Assembly: GCA_029945425.1 (NCBI GenBank)
Contig: JAQSDV010000001.1
Coordinates: forward strand, 1 to 64,000
Source: a bacterium
GTDB lineage: Bacteria > Pseudomonadota > Alphaproteobacteria > Micavibrionales > UBA2020
Reading direction: 5' to 3'
Length of the DNA: 64,000 bases
The first letter of the stretch is position 1; each line of letters begins with the position of its first letter. Positions 7,644-16,314 of the stretch are shown one piece after another. The notes under the pieces were generated by a model. That model saw nothing but the letters and a program-made list of their open reading frames with translations, was not told the origin of the DNA and ran no database searches. A program made the position numbers and the translations under genes.

Positions 7644-8951
7644 TTACTGCGGCGTTACGCGCCAGATGATATTGCCGACGTCATCGGCAACCAGCATTGC
7701 ACCTTTGCCGTCGGTTTCAACACCCACAGGGCGACCCTGCGCATTACCCTCCGCATCCAGAAATCCAGTCAGGAAATCCTGCGGCAAGCCGTCGGGCTTG
7801 CCAGCCTTGAAGGGAATGTAGACGACCTTATACCCGCTTGGATTGCTGCGGTTCCACGATCCGTGCTGGCCGACAAAGGCTGCGCCCTTGTACTGCGCGG
7901 GCAGCAGGTCTGCGGTGTAAAAGGTCAGTCCCAACGACGCGGTATGCGCGCCCAGCGCGTAATCCGGCACGATGGCTTTTGCGACCAGTTCGGGCTTCTG
8001 CTCCTTCACGCGTTCGTCGACGTGCTGGCCGTAATAGCTGTAGGGCCAGCCGTAAAACGCGCCCTGCTTGACCGAGGTCATGTAATCGGGCACCAGATCA
8101 TCGCCCAGCTCGTCGCGTTCATTCACTGCCGTCCACAGCGTTTCGGTGCCGGGCTGCCAGTCCATGCCGACAGGGTTGCGCAGGCCGCTTGCATAGACTT
8201 CGGTCGCGCCCGTCGCCGCATCGATCTTCAAAATCGCCGCGCGGTTTTCTTCCTTGTCGATGCCGTTTTCGGCGACGTTGCTGTTCGACCCGACCGAGGC
8301 ATAGAGCGTCTTGCCATCCGCGGAAGCGACGAGGTTCTTCGTCCAATGGTGGTTCAGCGTGCCGCCCGGCAGGTCGGCCACCTTCACCGCCGCGTCCTTG
8401 ATCTCCGTCGCACCCGCCGCATAGGGGAATTTCACCACCGCATCGGTATTCGCCACATAAAACGTGTCGCCCACCAGCGCCATGCCGAATGGGGAATTGA
8501 GGTTTTCGAGGAACGCGGTGCGCAAATCGGCAACGCCGTCGCCATCGGTATCGCGCAGCAGCGTGATGCGGTTCGCGCTCGGCGTCGCGGCACCCGCCTT
8601 CTTCATCGTCTTTTTCATGAACCAGCCCTTGATGCCCTTGCCGTCATCGGGCTTGGGCGGGGCATTGGTTTCGGCGACCAGCACGTCGCCGTTCGGCAGC
8701 GTATAAATCCAGCGCGGATGGTCGAGCTTGTCGGCAAACGCGTTGACCTTCAACCCTGCCGCTGCCACCGGCTTGCCGCCCTCCGGCCAACCGATAGCCT
8801 TCGCCGCCTTCACCGTCGGCACCAACGCCTTTTCAGGCTTTGGCAGCGCGGGATTATAGCCATAACCGACAGGCCCAGACTCTTGCGCATGAGCGGCGCA
8901 AGCGACCAGCCCCATCATCATAAGACCGGTGAGCGGGAGCATATAACGCAT
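7644..8951 (-). CDS. PQQ-dependent sugar dehydrogenase family protein, exported
   Basis: The 435-residue protein is a six-bladed beta-propeller of the soluble aldose/sorbosone dehydrogenase type. Visible family features are repeated blades with NRITLLRDTDGDGVAD, GSNSNVAENG, YASGLRNPVGMDWQPGT and GQHGSWNRSNPSGYKV. It starts with a hydrophobic leader (about residues 4-22) ending LVAC-AAHA, which could be a lipoprotein signal (lipobox LVAC) or an ordinary signal peptide cut after AHA. It probably oxidises an aldose or related substrate in the periplasm. No PQQ biosynthesis gene is in the window. Confidence 0.8.
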   Translation of the reverse strand: MRYMLPLTGLMMMGLVACAAHAQESGPVGYGYNPALPKPEKALVPTVKAAKAIGWPEGGKPVAAAGLKVNAFADKLDHPRWIYTLPNGDVLVAETNAPPKPDDGKGIKGWFMKKTMKKAGAATPSANRITLLRDTDGDGVADLRTAFLENLNSPFGMALVGDTFYVANTDAVVKFPYAAGATEIKDAAVKVADLPGGTLNHHWTKNLVASADGKTLYASVGSNSNVAENGIDKEENRAAILKIDAATGATEVYASGLRNPVGMDWQPGTETLWTAVNERDELGDDLVPDYMTSVKQGAFYGWPYSYYGQHVDERVKEQKPELVAKAIVPDYALGAHTASLGLTFYTADLLPAQYKGAAFVGQHGSWNRSNPSGYKVVYIPFKAGKPDGLPQDFLTGFLDAEGNAQGRPVGVETDGKGAMLVADDVGNIIWRVTPQ

Positions 8952-9011
8952 CTGGATTACCCTCTTTTGATAAATTTTAGTCTTAACGCCGTGGCGCGCG
9001 ATTGAGTTCCC

Positions 9012-10139
9012 TCACGCCATCAATCGCTTCTCAAGATCATTCGCCGCAAAGGCCTTTTGCAATTCCGAACTGTCAAATCCGTTCAGCAACCGCGCGCGGG
9101 CGAGCATATGCATGATGCGTGCTTCGGAGATGTTGTAGAGGTCGTGACGGCCGGAGACGTCGCCGCTTGCGCCTTTCAGGGTTTCGATGACCCACTCCAG
9201 ATCGCTGCGCGTCATGGCGAGCAGCTGGTCGCCCGTTTTCGCGCCAGGGAAATGGCTGTCGGCGCGGCCGCCGCGCAGGAAGATTTCGGCGAACATTTCT
9301 TTCTCGCCGCTGCCGACGGCCCAGCCGGAGGAGCCGGAGGTGATCGCCACCACCCCCTCGCCCATGCTGAAGCCGACATCGCCCACCACAACATCGCAAA
9401 CCGTGTTGCCGATTGCCGCCACCAGCGCGGTGCCGGGTTTATGCTGCGCCACGATCTTGGCGTGTTTCATGTTGAGCTTCATATTGCCGAAATTGTCGAT
9501 GTAGTAAATCGTGCCTTCCGGCAGCTGCGGGAAGCTGGAAACATTCATGGGCGCGCCCAGATAAGACAGCCCCTCCAGCAATTCGCGGTGCGCGCGCGCC
9601 TTTAACATCTGCTTGATTTTCTCTTCGCCCAGCGAGGCAAAGCGTGTCGCCAGATGCAGCGTCAGATCCGCCATTGCATCGGGGAAATAATCACGGGAGC
9701 GGAATTGCGAGCCGGAATCCGGCACGGAGGTCTGGAAAAACACCATCTCCCCCGCCTTTACAGCATCGTAAAACGGCGCGAGCGTATAGCCCGCATTGAC
9801 CGCCAGCAGCACGACGCCCGATGACGTCATCCCCAGCACGATCTTTTCCCCTGCGCTTTTGACGCTGACGATGTTTTTGCGGGGCGCGCAGTTGGTGTGG
9901 AAAATATGCCCGTAACCGAGTTTCGAATTGAACACCAGCTGCGCGGTCTTGAACCCCGCGACAATGGTATCAAGCGACGCGATCGACCCCACATCGATAT
10001 TGGCGGGATACAATCCGCGCGTGACGCAGGCGGTCACCAATGACTGATGCACCTCGTCATGCGCAAGGTCGTCGCGCGGATAATCGGTCAGGATTTTAAG
10101 GACGGGCGTCAGGCGCCCGTCGCGGTCGATCAGCTGCAT
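9012..10139 (-). CDS. SAM hydroxide adenosyltransferase (DUF62)-like protein
   Basis: The product is 375 residues. The N-terminal part has ILTDYPRDD (residues about 16-24) and a middle section with TSSGVVLLAVNAGYTLAPF. The second domain has YYIDNFGN (212-219) and a later SSGWAVGSGEKEMFAE-IF segment, which resemble the conserved FGN and C-terminal motifs of SAM-hydroxide adenosyltransferases (and of related fluorinases), enzymes that split SAM into adenosine and methionine. The length exceeds the usual 260-300 residues, and the N-terminal DPGVG motif is not obvious, so catalysis is uncertain. It is divergent from the zincin gene at 10243. Confidence 0.5.
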   Translation of the reverse strand: MQLIDRDGRLTPVLKILTDYPRDDLAHDEVHQSLVTACVTRGLYPANIDVGSIASLDTIVAGFKTAQLVFNSKLGYGHIFHTNCAPRKNIVSVKSAGEKIVLGMTSSGVVLLAVNAGYTLAPFYDAVKAGEMVFFQTSVPDSGSQFRSRDYFPDAMADLTLHLATRFASLGEEKIKQMLKARAHRELLEGLSYLGAPMNVSSFPQLPEGTIYYIDNFGNMKLNMKHAKIVAQHKPGTALVAAIGNTVCDVVVGDVGFSMGEGVVAITSGSSGWAVGSGEKEMFAEIFLRGGRADSHFPGAKTGDQLLAMTRSDLEWVIETLKGASGDVSGRHDLYNISEARIMHMLARARLLNGFDSSELQKAFAANDLEKRLMA

Positions 10140-10207
10140 GTTTTACCTCTTTGAAAGCAGTATAAGCCGAGTTTAAAACCCTATCAATAACAGCGGCTTA
10201 CACGAAA

Positions 10208-10236
10208 TTGACATAAGAATTGCAATAACCTAGACT
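10208..10236 (+). promoter_or_regulatory. promoter placing the RNA start at the ATG of 10243 (leaderless)
   Basis: TTGACA (10208-10213), exactly 17 bases, then TAGACT (10231-10236). The ATG at 10243 is seven bases past the -10 box, where transcription would begin, and there is no ribosome site before it. The gene is probably read from a leaderless mRNA. Confidence 0.6.
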
Positions 10237-10242
10237 TAAGCT

Positions 10243-11262
10243 ATGCCAACGCCTGAAAACGCTTCTCCGCCACCCAGCGACAGCTTTGATTTCAACAAGG
10301 CGGCGCGGGATATTGTTTCCGACCATCCGGCTTTAAAACGCAATACCGTTTTCGTCGACCTCGACACCAATACGCGCACCGGCCCCCGCCTCGCCCGCAT
10401 GCGCGCGACGCTGTCGGGCAAATTCCGCAAGATGCTGAGGGGCGCGCGCAAAAAGGCCGGAACCCTGAAACGCGGATCGGCGCATGCCGTTGCCGACGGC
10501 GATGACGGCGTGATGGTTTTGGCGATGACGCTCGACCGTCCGTTCGGGTTGCTGGCGGGTAAAGCTGTGACAGATGAAATGGACAGGCTGTTCGCCTTCC
10601 ACCACGAAATCGGGCATTTGATTATCCCCGCCGCACATGCGGGCAAGCTGGATGATTATTTCAGCAAGCTTTTTGGTATATCCAATTCGGGCCGTGAAGT
10701 GGCGGCCGATGTCTATGCCACCATCCGCCACCTGCAGAAATACGGTGCCGACAGCGCGCCGCTGGAATTCGCGCCGTTCAAGCGTGCGACCGATACGATG
10801 AACAACAGCCATGACGATGCGACATCATATGTCACCAGTTTCGCCATCGACGCGGTCTTGCGCGACCGCCACAAATTGCTGGCTGCCAATTTGACGCCCG
10901 CGCAGGTGGTGGAGAAGGTGAAGGAATATCACCTGCGCTACACCCCCACCCGCCCGCAGGTCGATGCGTTGCTGAAGGATTTCGCGCCGCTGCAAAACCA
11001 GATCCCCAAAATCACGCGCGAGAATACCGCGCCGCTGTTAAAGCTCGCCGAAATCGCGCTCGACCCCGCGACCTCGCCGCAGGCGTTTTACATGGCGAAC
11101 CGCGTGCTGTCGGTATTCCTTGGCAAAATGCTGACGGGGTCGATGTGGGTCGATATTGCGCGGCAGCTGCACGAGAAGGAAAAGACCGTGACGCTCGACA
11201 GCATCTTCCCGCCGTCCGAAAAGCGCGCTTTTCCTGCCCATTTGCCCCGCCGCGCCGCCTGA
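10243..11262 (+). CDS. HExGH zincin-like metallopeptidase homologue (paralogue B)
   Basis: The product is 339 residues. The zinc motif is H121-E-I-G-H125, followed by E152-V-A-A-D156 and TIRHLQKYG, in the same order and spacing class as the proteins at 6232 and 11310. A basic region, FRKMLRGARKKAGTLKRGSA (about 61-80), precedes it. There is no signal peptide. The start at 10243 has no Shine-Dalgarno site but fits a leaderless transcript. The next paralogue follows after 47 bases on the same strand, so the two may be one transcription unit. Substrate and role are unknown; this is not a peptidase family I can name. Confidence 0.8.
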   Translation: MPTPENASPPPSDSFDFNKAARDIVSDHPALKRNTVFVDLDTNTRTGPRLARMRATLSGKFRKMLRGARKKAGTLKRGSAHAVADGDDGVMVLAMTLDRPFGLLAGKAVTDEMDRLFAFHHEIGHLIIPAAHAGKLDDYFSKLFGISNSGREVAADVYATIRHLQKYGADSAPLEFAPFKRATDTMNNSHDDATSYVTSFAIDAVLRDRHKLLAANLTPAQVVEKVKEYHLRYTPTRPQVDALLKDFAPLQNQIPKITRENTAPLLKLAEIALDPATSPQAFYMANRVLSVFLGKMLTGSMWVDIARQLHEKEKTVTLDSIFPPSEKRAFPAHLPRRAA

Positions 11263-11309
11263 AATTTTAGCGTTTACGTGCCGTTTCAGATTATGGTAAT
11301 GTATTTCCC

Positions 11310-12317
11310 ATGCAAAAGAGCCTGACGCAAATATTCAATGAAACCGCCGAGAAAGCGCATGACGCTTTCCCGCTGGCGTTCAAGGCGATGGTGATATTCC
11401 AGACCTCCGCCGATGCGCCCTTGTATGTGTCGCCCGAATTCGCCGAACACCTGTCGAAAAACATCGACGCTGTGCGCAAGGCGATCCGCGAGACGGGCAG
11501 TCAAATGGAACGGATGAATGCCGTCGGCCTTGCCACCCCCTATTTTCCCGTCGGCGGCACGGTCGCGCAGATGATCGCATTGCAGGACAATCCGCCCGGC
11601 ATTTTTACCAACGGTTATACGCAGGAAATGCGCGCCGTCTATGTGCTCGACCATGAAATCGGCCACCATGTCGTAAAAAGCGGGCGGGGCGCGGGGCGGC
11701 ATCTGGGCGAAGCGGCGGCGGATGCCTACGCGTCGCTGCGCCATATCCAGCGTTACGGGCAGGCAACAGATTTTTTCAACTACGTGAACAAATCATACAT
11801 GGTGGTGCTGGGCCATTCGTCGATCCATTACACGATGGACACCATGATGCGCGTCAAGGAACTGGCATGGGAGCAGGACATATCAAAACTCTCCCTGCAG
11901 GAAACCGCGCAGCTGGCCGACCGCCTCGCGCAGGAATGCCAGCTTGAAGCCCGCAAGCTCGACAAACTCAACTGGGCATTTTCGGGGGCTGTGAAGGTGT
12001 ATCAGGAGAAACTGGGCACCAAGCAGGACATCGTCAACAAGACCTATGCGCAAGACCCGGCAGCCTATGAAGTGTTTCTGCGCGAAACGCTGAAGGTGAT
12101 GCGGGCGAATACGGATGCCGATGTGCAGCGCGCCGCTTACGAATTTTTCAGCTATCCGCCGATGAAGGAATTCACGGAAAAGGCAGTCGCGACAATTGAC
12201 GAATTCAGGGATGCACCCGTCCTCATCGCCGCCGCAAGGAAATTCGCCGAGGCGCCGCGTGTGCCGGAACCGCCGCTGTCTGCGCGGAAACCGCCGCCCG
12301 TCATTGATCGCGGTTAG
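11310..12317 (+). CDS. HExGH zincin-like metallopeptidase homologue (paralogue C)
   Basis: The product is 335 residues. The zinc motif is H115-E-I-G-H119, followed by E134-A-A-A-D138 and SLRHIQRYG. The N-terminus LTQIFNETAEKAHDAFP resembles LKEVFNAAVKEAVIQYP in paralogue A, so the homology reaches beyond the active site. No signal peptide is visible. The start codon lacks a clear ribosome site; TTTACG (11273) and TAATGT (11297-11302) could give a nearly leaderless transcript. Its stop codon overlaps that of the convergent enoyl-CoA hydratase gene (bases 12314-12317). Confidence 0.8.
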   Translation: MQKSLTQIFNETAEKAHDAFPLAFKAMVIFQTSADAPLYVSPEFAEHLSKNIDAVRKAIRETGSQMERMNAVGLATPYFPVGGTVAQMIALQDNPPGIFTNGYTQEMRAVYVLDHEIGHHVVKSGRGAGRHLGEAAADAYASLRHIQRYGQATDFFNYVNKSYMVVLGHSSIHYTMDTMMRVKELAWEQDISKLSLQETAQLADRLAQECQLEARKLDKLNWAFSGAVKVYQEKLGTKQDIVNKTYAQDPAAYEVFLRETLKVMRANTDADVQRAAYEFFSYPPMKEFTEKAVATIDEFRDAPVLIAAARKFAEAPRVPEPPLSARKPPPVIDRG

Positions 12318-13105
12318 GCTTTTTTCCGCCAGCTGGGTTCGGATTTGTTCAGGAATGCCGTGAGGCCTTCCTTGCCTTCCTCGGAAGCACGCGCCTCTGC
12401 GATCTGGCGGACGGTCAGGTCGATCACCTGTTCGTCGATCGGGCGGCCGACCAGTTCCAGCATCAATTTCTTGCCGCGTCCCTGCGCCTGCGGTGCGCCA
12501 TCCATCAATGCCGCGATGACTTTACCTGCGACAACATCCAGCTGGCCGGTTGCGGCGACTTCATGCGCGAAACCAATTCTATAGGCCGTATCGGCGTCAA
12601 AGCGTTCCGCCGTCATGAAATAGCGGCGCGCCATGCGCAAACCCATCGCGTCGATCACATAGGGCGCGATGATGGAGGGGATCAGGCCGATGCGCACTTC
12701 CGACAGGCAGAACTGCGCGCCCTGCTCCGCGATCAGGATATCGCAGCACGAAGCCAAACCAACGCCGCCGCCGAAGATATTACCATGCACCAGCGCGATG
12801 GTCGGCTTCGGGATGAAATTCAGGGTTTTGAGCAGCGTGCCGAGGCGCATCGCATCGGTCACGTTTTCTTCATAGGAATAATTCGCCGATTTGCGCATCC
12901 AGTTCAGGTCGCCGCCCGCGCAGAAGCTTTTACCGTTCCCGCGCAGCACAAGCGCGCGCACCGATGTATCCGCACCCGCCTGATTGACCAGCGCCGTCAG
13001 TTCATCCATCACGGCCTCGTTAAAGGCATTGTGGACTTCGGGGCGGTTCAGGGTGATGGTGGCGACACCGTCTTTGGTGTCAAACAGGATCTGCTTGTCG
13101 GTCAT
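12314..13105 (-). CDS. liuC: methylglutaconyl-CoA hydratase / enoyl-CoA hydratase family
   Basis: The 263-residue crotonase-fold enzyme would hydrate 3-methylglutaconyl-CoA to HMG-CoA, the step between the carboxylase and the lyase. The visible signatures are GNGKSFCAGGDLNWM (oxyanion-hole loop), HGNIFGGGVGLASCCDI, and LSEVRIGLIPSIIAPYV, the last being close to LiuC-type hydratases. The specific substrate is inferred from mccB in the same operon and from mvaB/mccA nearby; a general enoyl-CoA hydratase is the alternative. Its start lies inside the end of the preceding membrane-protein gene (26-base overlap). Confidence 0.85.
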   Translation of the reverse strand: MTDKQILFDTKDGVATITLNRPEVHNAFNEAVMDELTALVNQAGADTSVRALVLRGNGKSFCAGGDLNWMRKSANYSYEENVTDAMRLGTLLKTLNFIPKPTIALVHGNIFGGGVGLASCCDILIAEQGAQFCLSEVRIGLIPSIIAPYVIDAMGLRMARRYFMTAERFDADTAYRIGFAHEVAATGQLDVVAGKVIAALMDGAPQAQGRGKKLMLELVGRPIDEQVIDLTVRQIAEARASEEGKEGLTAFLNKSEPSWRKKA

Positions 13106-13397
13106 TTTCTTTTTCTTTCCTCATTAAATCCTCGATGCCGAAATCGAGGCGTTCTTCGAGAATGCCCTTGGTATAGAGCATCACGATATTGGCGGCGAAG
13201 GCCGACCAGAATATATAGCTGTTTTGCAGGAAAAGCATCACCGCAAAAACCAGTATCAGGATGAGCGTGATGCGGTACAGATGCCACATGACGCGCAGGC
13301 GGCGCGGCAGCCCGCGCGGGTCGACCAGCGAATATTTCTGCGCCTTCATCCCCCAGCGCCCGTAAATGCGGCTGAGTTTGTACATCAGCGGATTCAT
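13080..13397 (-). CDS. small two-pass membrane protein in the mccB operon
   Basis: The product is 105 residues. Two hydrophobic stretches (about 40-57 and 60-76) are flanked by basic segments (PRGLPRRLRV at the front, MRKEKENDR at the back). The end of the gene overlaps the hydratase start by 26 bases and its start touches the stop of the 99-residue gene upstream, so it is firmly in the mccB-hydratase operon. Its front half (YGRW, then a Pro-Arg-rich turn before the first membrane span) is similar in plan to the next protein, 13397-13696. Function is unknown. Confidence 0.7.
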   Translation of the reverse strand: MNPLMYKLSRIYGRWGMKAQKYSLVDPRGLPRRLRVMWHLYRITLILILVFAVMLFLQNSYIFWSAFAANIVMLYTKGILEERLDFGIEDLMRKEKENDRQADPV

Positions 13398-13696
13398 CAG
13401 TCGTCATCCTTGACGAAATGATTTTTCAGCAGGGGATCGAGTTTTTTCTCGTATTTGATCATCAGCACAAAACAGCCGACCGCCAGCGGCACGCAGGCCA
13501 CGACCGTCCACAATTCCAGCCGGCAAAACAGCGGCAGCAAAATCGCCGCGCAGAGCGTCATCAAAACATGGCTATAGGCGCGCAACAACCGGCGCGGATA
13601 CGCCTCCAGCTTCGAGCGGTCCACGCGCCCATAGGCCAGCGGCTTGCCGCCGAACACCGTGCCGAAAATGATGAGGAATTTATCCTGCACCATCAC
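13397..13696 (-). CDS. small two-pass membrane protein in the mccB operon
   Basis: The product is 99 residues. It has membrane spans at about 40-57 and 62-80, a central [13 protein letters not shown] segment that parallels GLPRRLRVMWHLY of the neighbour, and an acidic end (KDDD). It overlaps mccB by four bases and abuts the 105-residue gene. The pair looks like diverged duplicates with the same topology. Being sandwiched between two enzymes of leucine breakdown suggests a connected role, but none is known to me. Confidence 0.7.
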   Translation of the reverse strand: MMVQDKFLIIFGTVFGGKPLAYGRVDRSKLEAYPRRLLRAYSHVLMTLCAAILLPLFCRLELWTVVACVPLAVGCFVLMIKYEKKLDPLLKNHFVKDDD

Positions 13697-15300
13697 ATCC
13701 TGAACACGCCAAACTGCGGATCGCCGATCGGGGCGTTCAGGGTGACGGAGAGGGAGAGGCCGAGGACCATGCGCGTATCGGCGGGGTCGATGATGCCGTC
13801 ATCCCACAGGCGCGCGCTGGCGTAGTATGGATGGCCTTGCGTTTCGTACTGGTCGCGGATGGGTTTTTTGAAGGCTTCTTCTTCGGCGGCGGTCCATGTT
13901 TCTTTCTTGGATGCCATCGCGTCTTTTTTCACTTGGGCGAGGACGCTCGCCGCCTGCTCGCCGCCCATGACGGAGATGCGGGAATTCGGCCAGGTCCAGA
14001 GGAAGCGCGGGTTGTAGGCGCGGCCGCACATGCCGTAGTTGCCCGCGCCGAAGGAACCGCCGATCAGGACGGTGAATTTCGGCACCTGCGCGCAGGAAAC
14101 GGCATGCACCAGTTTCGCGCCGTCTTTTGCAATCCCGCCCGCTTCGTATTTGCGGCCCACCATAAATCCTGTGATGTTTTGCAAAAAGATCAGCGGAATT
14201 TTGCGCTGGCAGCAGAGTTCCACAAAATGCGCGCCTTTGACGGCGGATTCAGAAAACAGGATGCCGTTATTCGCGATGATGCCGACCGGATAGCCGAACA
14301 GGTGCGCGAAGCCGCAGACCAGCGTTTCGCCGTACAGTTTCTTGAATTCGTCGAATTCGGAGTTGTCGACGATGCGGGAGATGATTTCGCGCACATCGAA
14401 CGGCTTGCGGCTGTCCTGCGGTATGATGCCGTAGATTTCTTTCGTGTCGTATTTCGGCGCGCGCGGGTCGCGCACGGCGAGGTCGATTTTCTTGACGCGG
14501 TTCAGGTTGCTGACGATACGGCGCGTGATTTGCAACGCGTGGCCGTCATTCTGCGCGTAATGGTCGGTGACGCCGGATTGACGGCAATGCACATCGGCGC
14601 CGCCTAAATCTTCCGCACTCACCTCTTCCCCCGTCGCGGCCTTCACCAAAGGCGGGCCGCCCAGGAAAATCGTGCCCTGATTTTTCACGATGATGGATTC
14701 ATCCGACATCGCGGGAACGTATGCGCCGCCCGCGGTGCAGGAACCCATGACAGCCGCAATCTGCGGAATGCCGCGTGCCGACATGTTGGCTTGGTTGTAA
14801 AAGATGCGCCCGAAATGTTCCTTGTCCGGAAACACTTCATCCTGCAACGGCAGGAACGCGCCGCCGCTATCGACCAGATAAATGCAGGGCAGATTATTCT
14901 GCGCCGCGATTTCCTGCGCGCGCAGGTGTTTCTTGACGGTCATCGGGTAATAGGTGCCGCCCTTGACGGTCGCGTCATTCGCCACGATCACGCATTCGGT
15001 GCCGGAAACGCGGCCGATGCCGGAAATCATCCCTGCGGCGGGCACGACGTCTTTATACGTGCCATAGGCCGCGAAGGCGGAAAATTCGAGGAAGGGCGAG
15101 CCCGGATCGATCAGGTTTTTCACGCGGTCGCGGGGCAGCATCTTGCCGCGCCCCAGATGCTTGGCGCGGGCGGTTTCGTCGCCGCCCTTCTGGATCTCGA
15201 CCAGCTTGTCACGGAAATCGCCGACGACCTTTTCGGTCGCTTCAAAGTTCTTTTGGAATTCCTGCGACTGCGGCGACAGTTGCGATGCAAGCTGGGTCAT
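13693..15300 (-). CDS. mccB: methylcrotonyl-CoA carboxylase, carboxyltransferase (beta) subunit
   Basis: The 535-residue subunit transfers the carboxyl group from biotin on MccA to 3-methylcrotonyl-CoA. Family features include [20 protein letters not shown] near the start, [39 protein letters not shown], the acyl-CoA region [19 protein letters not shown] and [15 protein letters not shown] take the ATG at 15300, which follows a GGAGG site, over an upstream in-frame start at 15324. It is the first gene of an operon with two small membrane proteins and the hydratase, separated from mccA by six other genes. Confidence 0.93.
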   Translation of the reverse strand: MTQLASQLSPQSQEFQKNFEATEKVVGDFRDKLVEIQKGGDETARAKHLGRGKMLPRDRVKNLIDPGSPFLEFSAFAAYGTYKDVVPAAGMISGIGRVSGTECVIVANDATVKGGTYYPMTVKKHLRAQEIAAQNNLPCIYLVDSGGAFLPLQDEVFPDKEHFGRIFYNQANMSARGIPQIAAVMGSCTAGGAYVPAMSDESIIVKNQGTIFLGGPPLVKAATGEEVSAEDLGGADVHCRQSGVTDHYAQNDGHALQITRRIVSNLNRVKKIDLAVRDPRAPKYDTKEIYGIIPQDSRKPFDVREIISRIVDNSEFDEFKKLYGETLVCGFAHLFGYPVGIIANNGILFSESAVKGAHFVELCCQRKIPLIFLQNITGFMVGRKYEAGGIAKDGAKLVHAVSCAQVPKFTVLIGGSFGAGNYGMCGRAYNPRFLWTWPNSRISVMGGEQAASVLAQVKKDAMASKKETWTAAEEEAFKKPIRDQYETQGHPYYASARLWDDGIIDPADTRMVLGLSLSVTLNAPIGDPQFGVFRM

Positions 15301-15339
15301 AAATCCTCCGGTATTTGCGTCCACCGACTATAGGACAAC

Positions 15340-15371
15340 AAAAAGGGCGGCTCAATTGATATGAGCCGCCC
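15340..15371 (-). terminator. rho-independent terminator of the 15394 gene
   Basis: On the minus strand a 10-bp stem GGGCGGCTCA / TGAGCCGCCC is followed by TTTTTG. It separates the 15394-16107 gene from mccB. Confidence 0.88.
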
Positions 15372-15393
15372 CGATATTGTATGGAAAAGAGCT

Positions 15394-16107
15394 TTAGAGG
15401 CGCAGCGCGCGCTTCCATGCCGGTTTCGGCGCGGTTGCGTCATTCGCCACTTCCGCCGCTTTCACGGCCTTGTCAAACGCAAGGCCGGGCGCGGGCGCGT
15501 TGGTGAGTTTCGAGGGCGCAAGGTCATTCGCGGGTGCGAGCGTCGCATCCAGCGTGTCGCGGGGCGCGTAGTTGCTGGCTGTATCGCTCAACTGTTGCAG
15601 GCTTTTCGCTTCCGCGCGCGTTGCCGCATTCACCAGCGAACCACCACCCCATGCCATGATGGCGAGAAAGCGGATCGGCTCGAGGACAATCGCCGCAGGC
15701 GGAAAGATAAGCCCCGCCACAAGCAAGCCCACATTGGCGAACAACCCGATGGTAGAGGTACGGTCGGAAATTTTGTGGAGTTTGGTCAGGCGCGATGCTT
15801 TTGCCTGCAGATTGCCGACGAAGGTTTCTTCGCCGACGGATTTCTGCAGCTTGTCCATCTCCCGCGCATTTGCAAAATGGCTGGCGGCATAGGTGCCTGA
15901 AACCAGCGCGATGGAGCCACCGATAACGCCCGCAATCAGGGCGGGGGCAGCAGGCAAGGCGACGATCAGCGCCAGCGTGGCAACCGTGACGCCGCCGAAC
16001 CATTTCAGTGATTTTTTCATGCTGTCGCGGCTGAAACGCGCATCGCGTCCCGCTTGCGCTGCAACGTCCTCTTGATGCTGTTTCGAGAGGATTTGGCGGT
16101 CGGTCAT
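15394..16107 (-). CDS. multi-pass membrane protein of unknown function (pair member 1)
   Basis: The product is 237 residues. Hydrophobic segments lie at about 36-76 and 119-150, with a cytoplasmic-looking basic head, a central RLTKLHKIS motif, and an Ala/Pro-rich tail ending in basic residues (APKPAWKRALRL). The gene at 16315 has the same plan, including a matching ATKLNKIS before a long hydrophobic hairpin that ends in (I/F)(M/A)AWG. They look like diverged duplicates in tandem. No domain is recognised. Confidence 0.7.
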   Translation of the reverse strand: MTDRQILSKQHQEDVAAQAGRDARFSRDSMKKSLKWFGGVTVATLALIVALPAAPALIAGVIGGSIALVSGTYAASHFANAREMDKLQKSVGEETFVGNLQAKASRLTKLHKISDRTSTIGLFANVGLLVAGLIFPPAAIVLEPIRFLAIMAWGGGSLVNAATRAEAKSLQQLSDTASNYAPRDTLDATLAPANDLAPSKLTNAPAPGLAFDKAVKAAEVANDATAPKPAWKRALRL

Positions 16108-16127
16108 TCAATACTCCATGCAGTGGT

Positions 16128-16162
16128 TAAAAAAACAAAACCCGCGCAATCAATTGCGCGGG
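16128..16162 (-). terminator. rho-independent terminator
   Basis: The perfect 10-bp palindrome CCCGCGCAAT-ca-ATTGCGCGGG (16141-16162) is followed on the minus strand by TTTTGTTTTTTT. It would end transcription from the 16315 gene. Confidence 0.85.
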
Positions 16163-16264
16163 GCATCACGAAAATCGCGTGGCGGGCGGTGCGGTGGTCA
16201 GGGCCTTTGCGGGTCCGGATCATCTGTCCAATCTTTAACATGTTAAGAACTACCCCAAGACTAG

Positions 16265-16296
16265 AACAGCCCGCCCCTGATGTCAAAGGCGGGCTG
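16265..16296 (-). terminator. hairpin just after the 16315 gene
   Basis: An inverted repeat ACAGCCCGCC / GGCGGGCTGT lies 20 bases past the stop codon of the minus-strand gene. The T-run is poor, so it may act as an RNA-end stabiliser ahead of the stronger terminator at 16128-16162. Confidence 0.55.
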
Positions 16297-16314
16297 TCAC
16301 AGGATTGAAATTGT

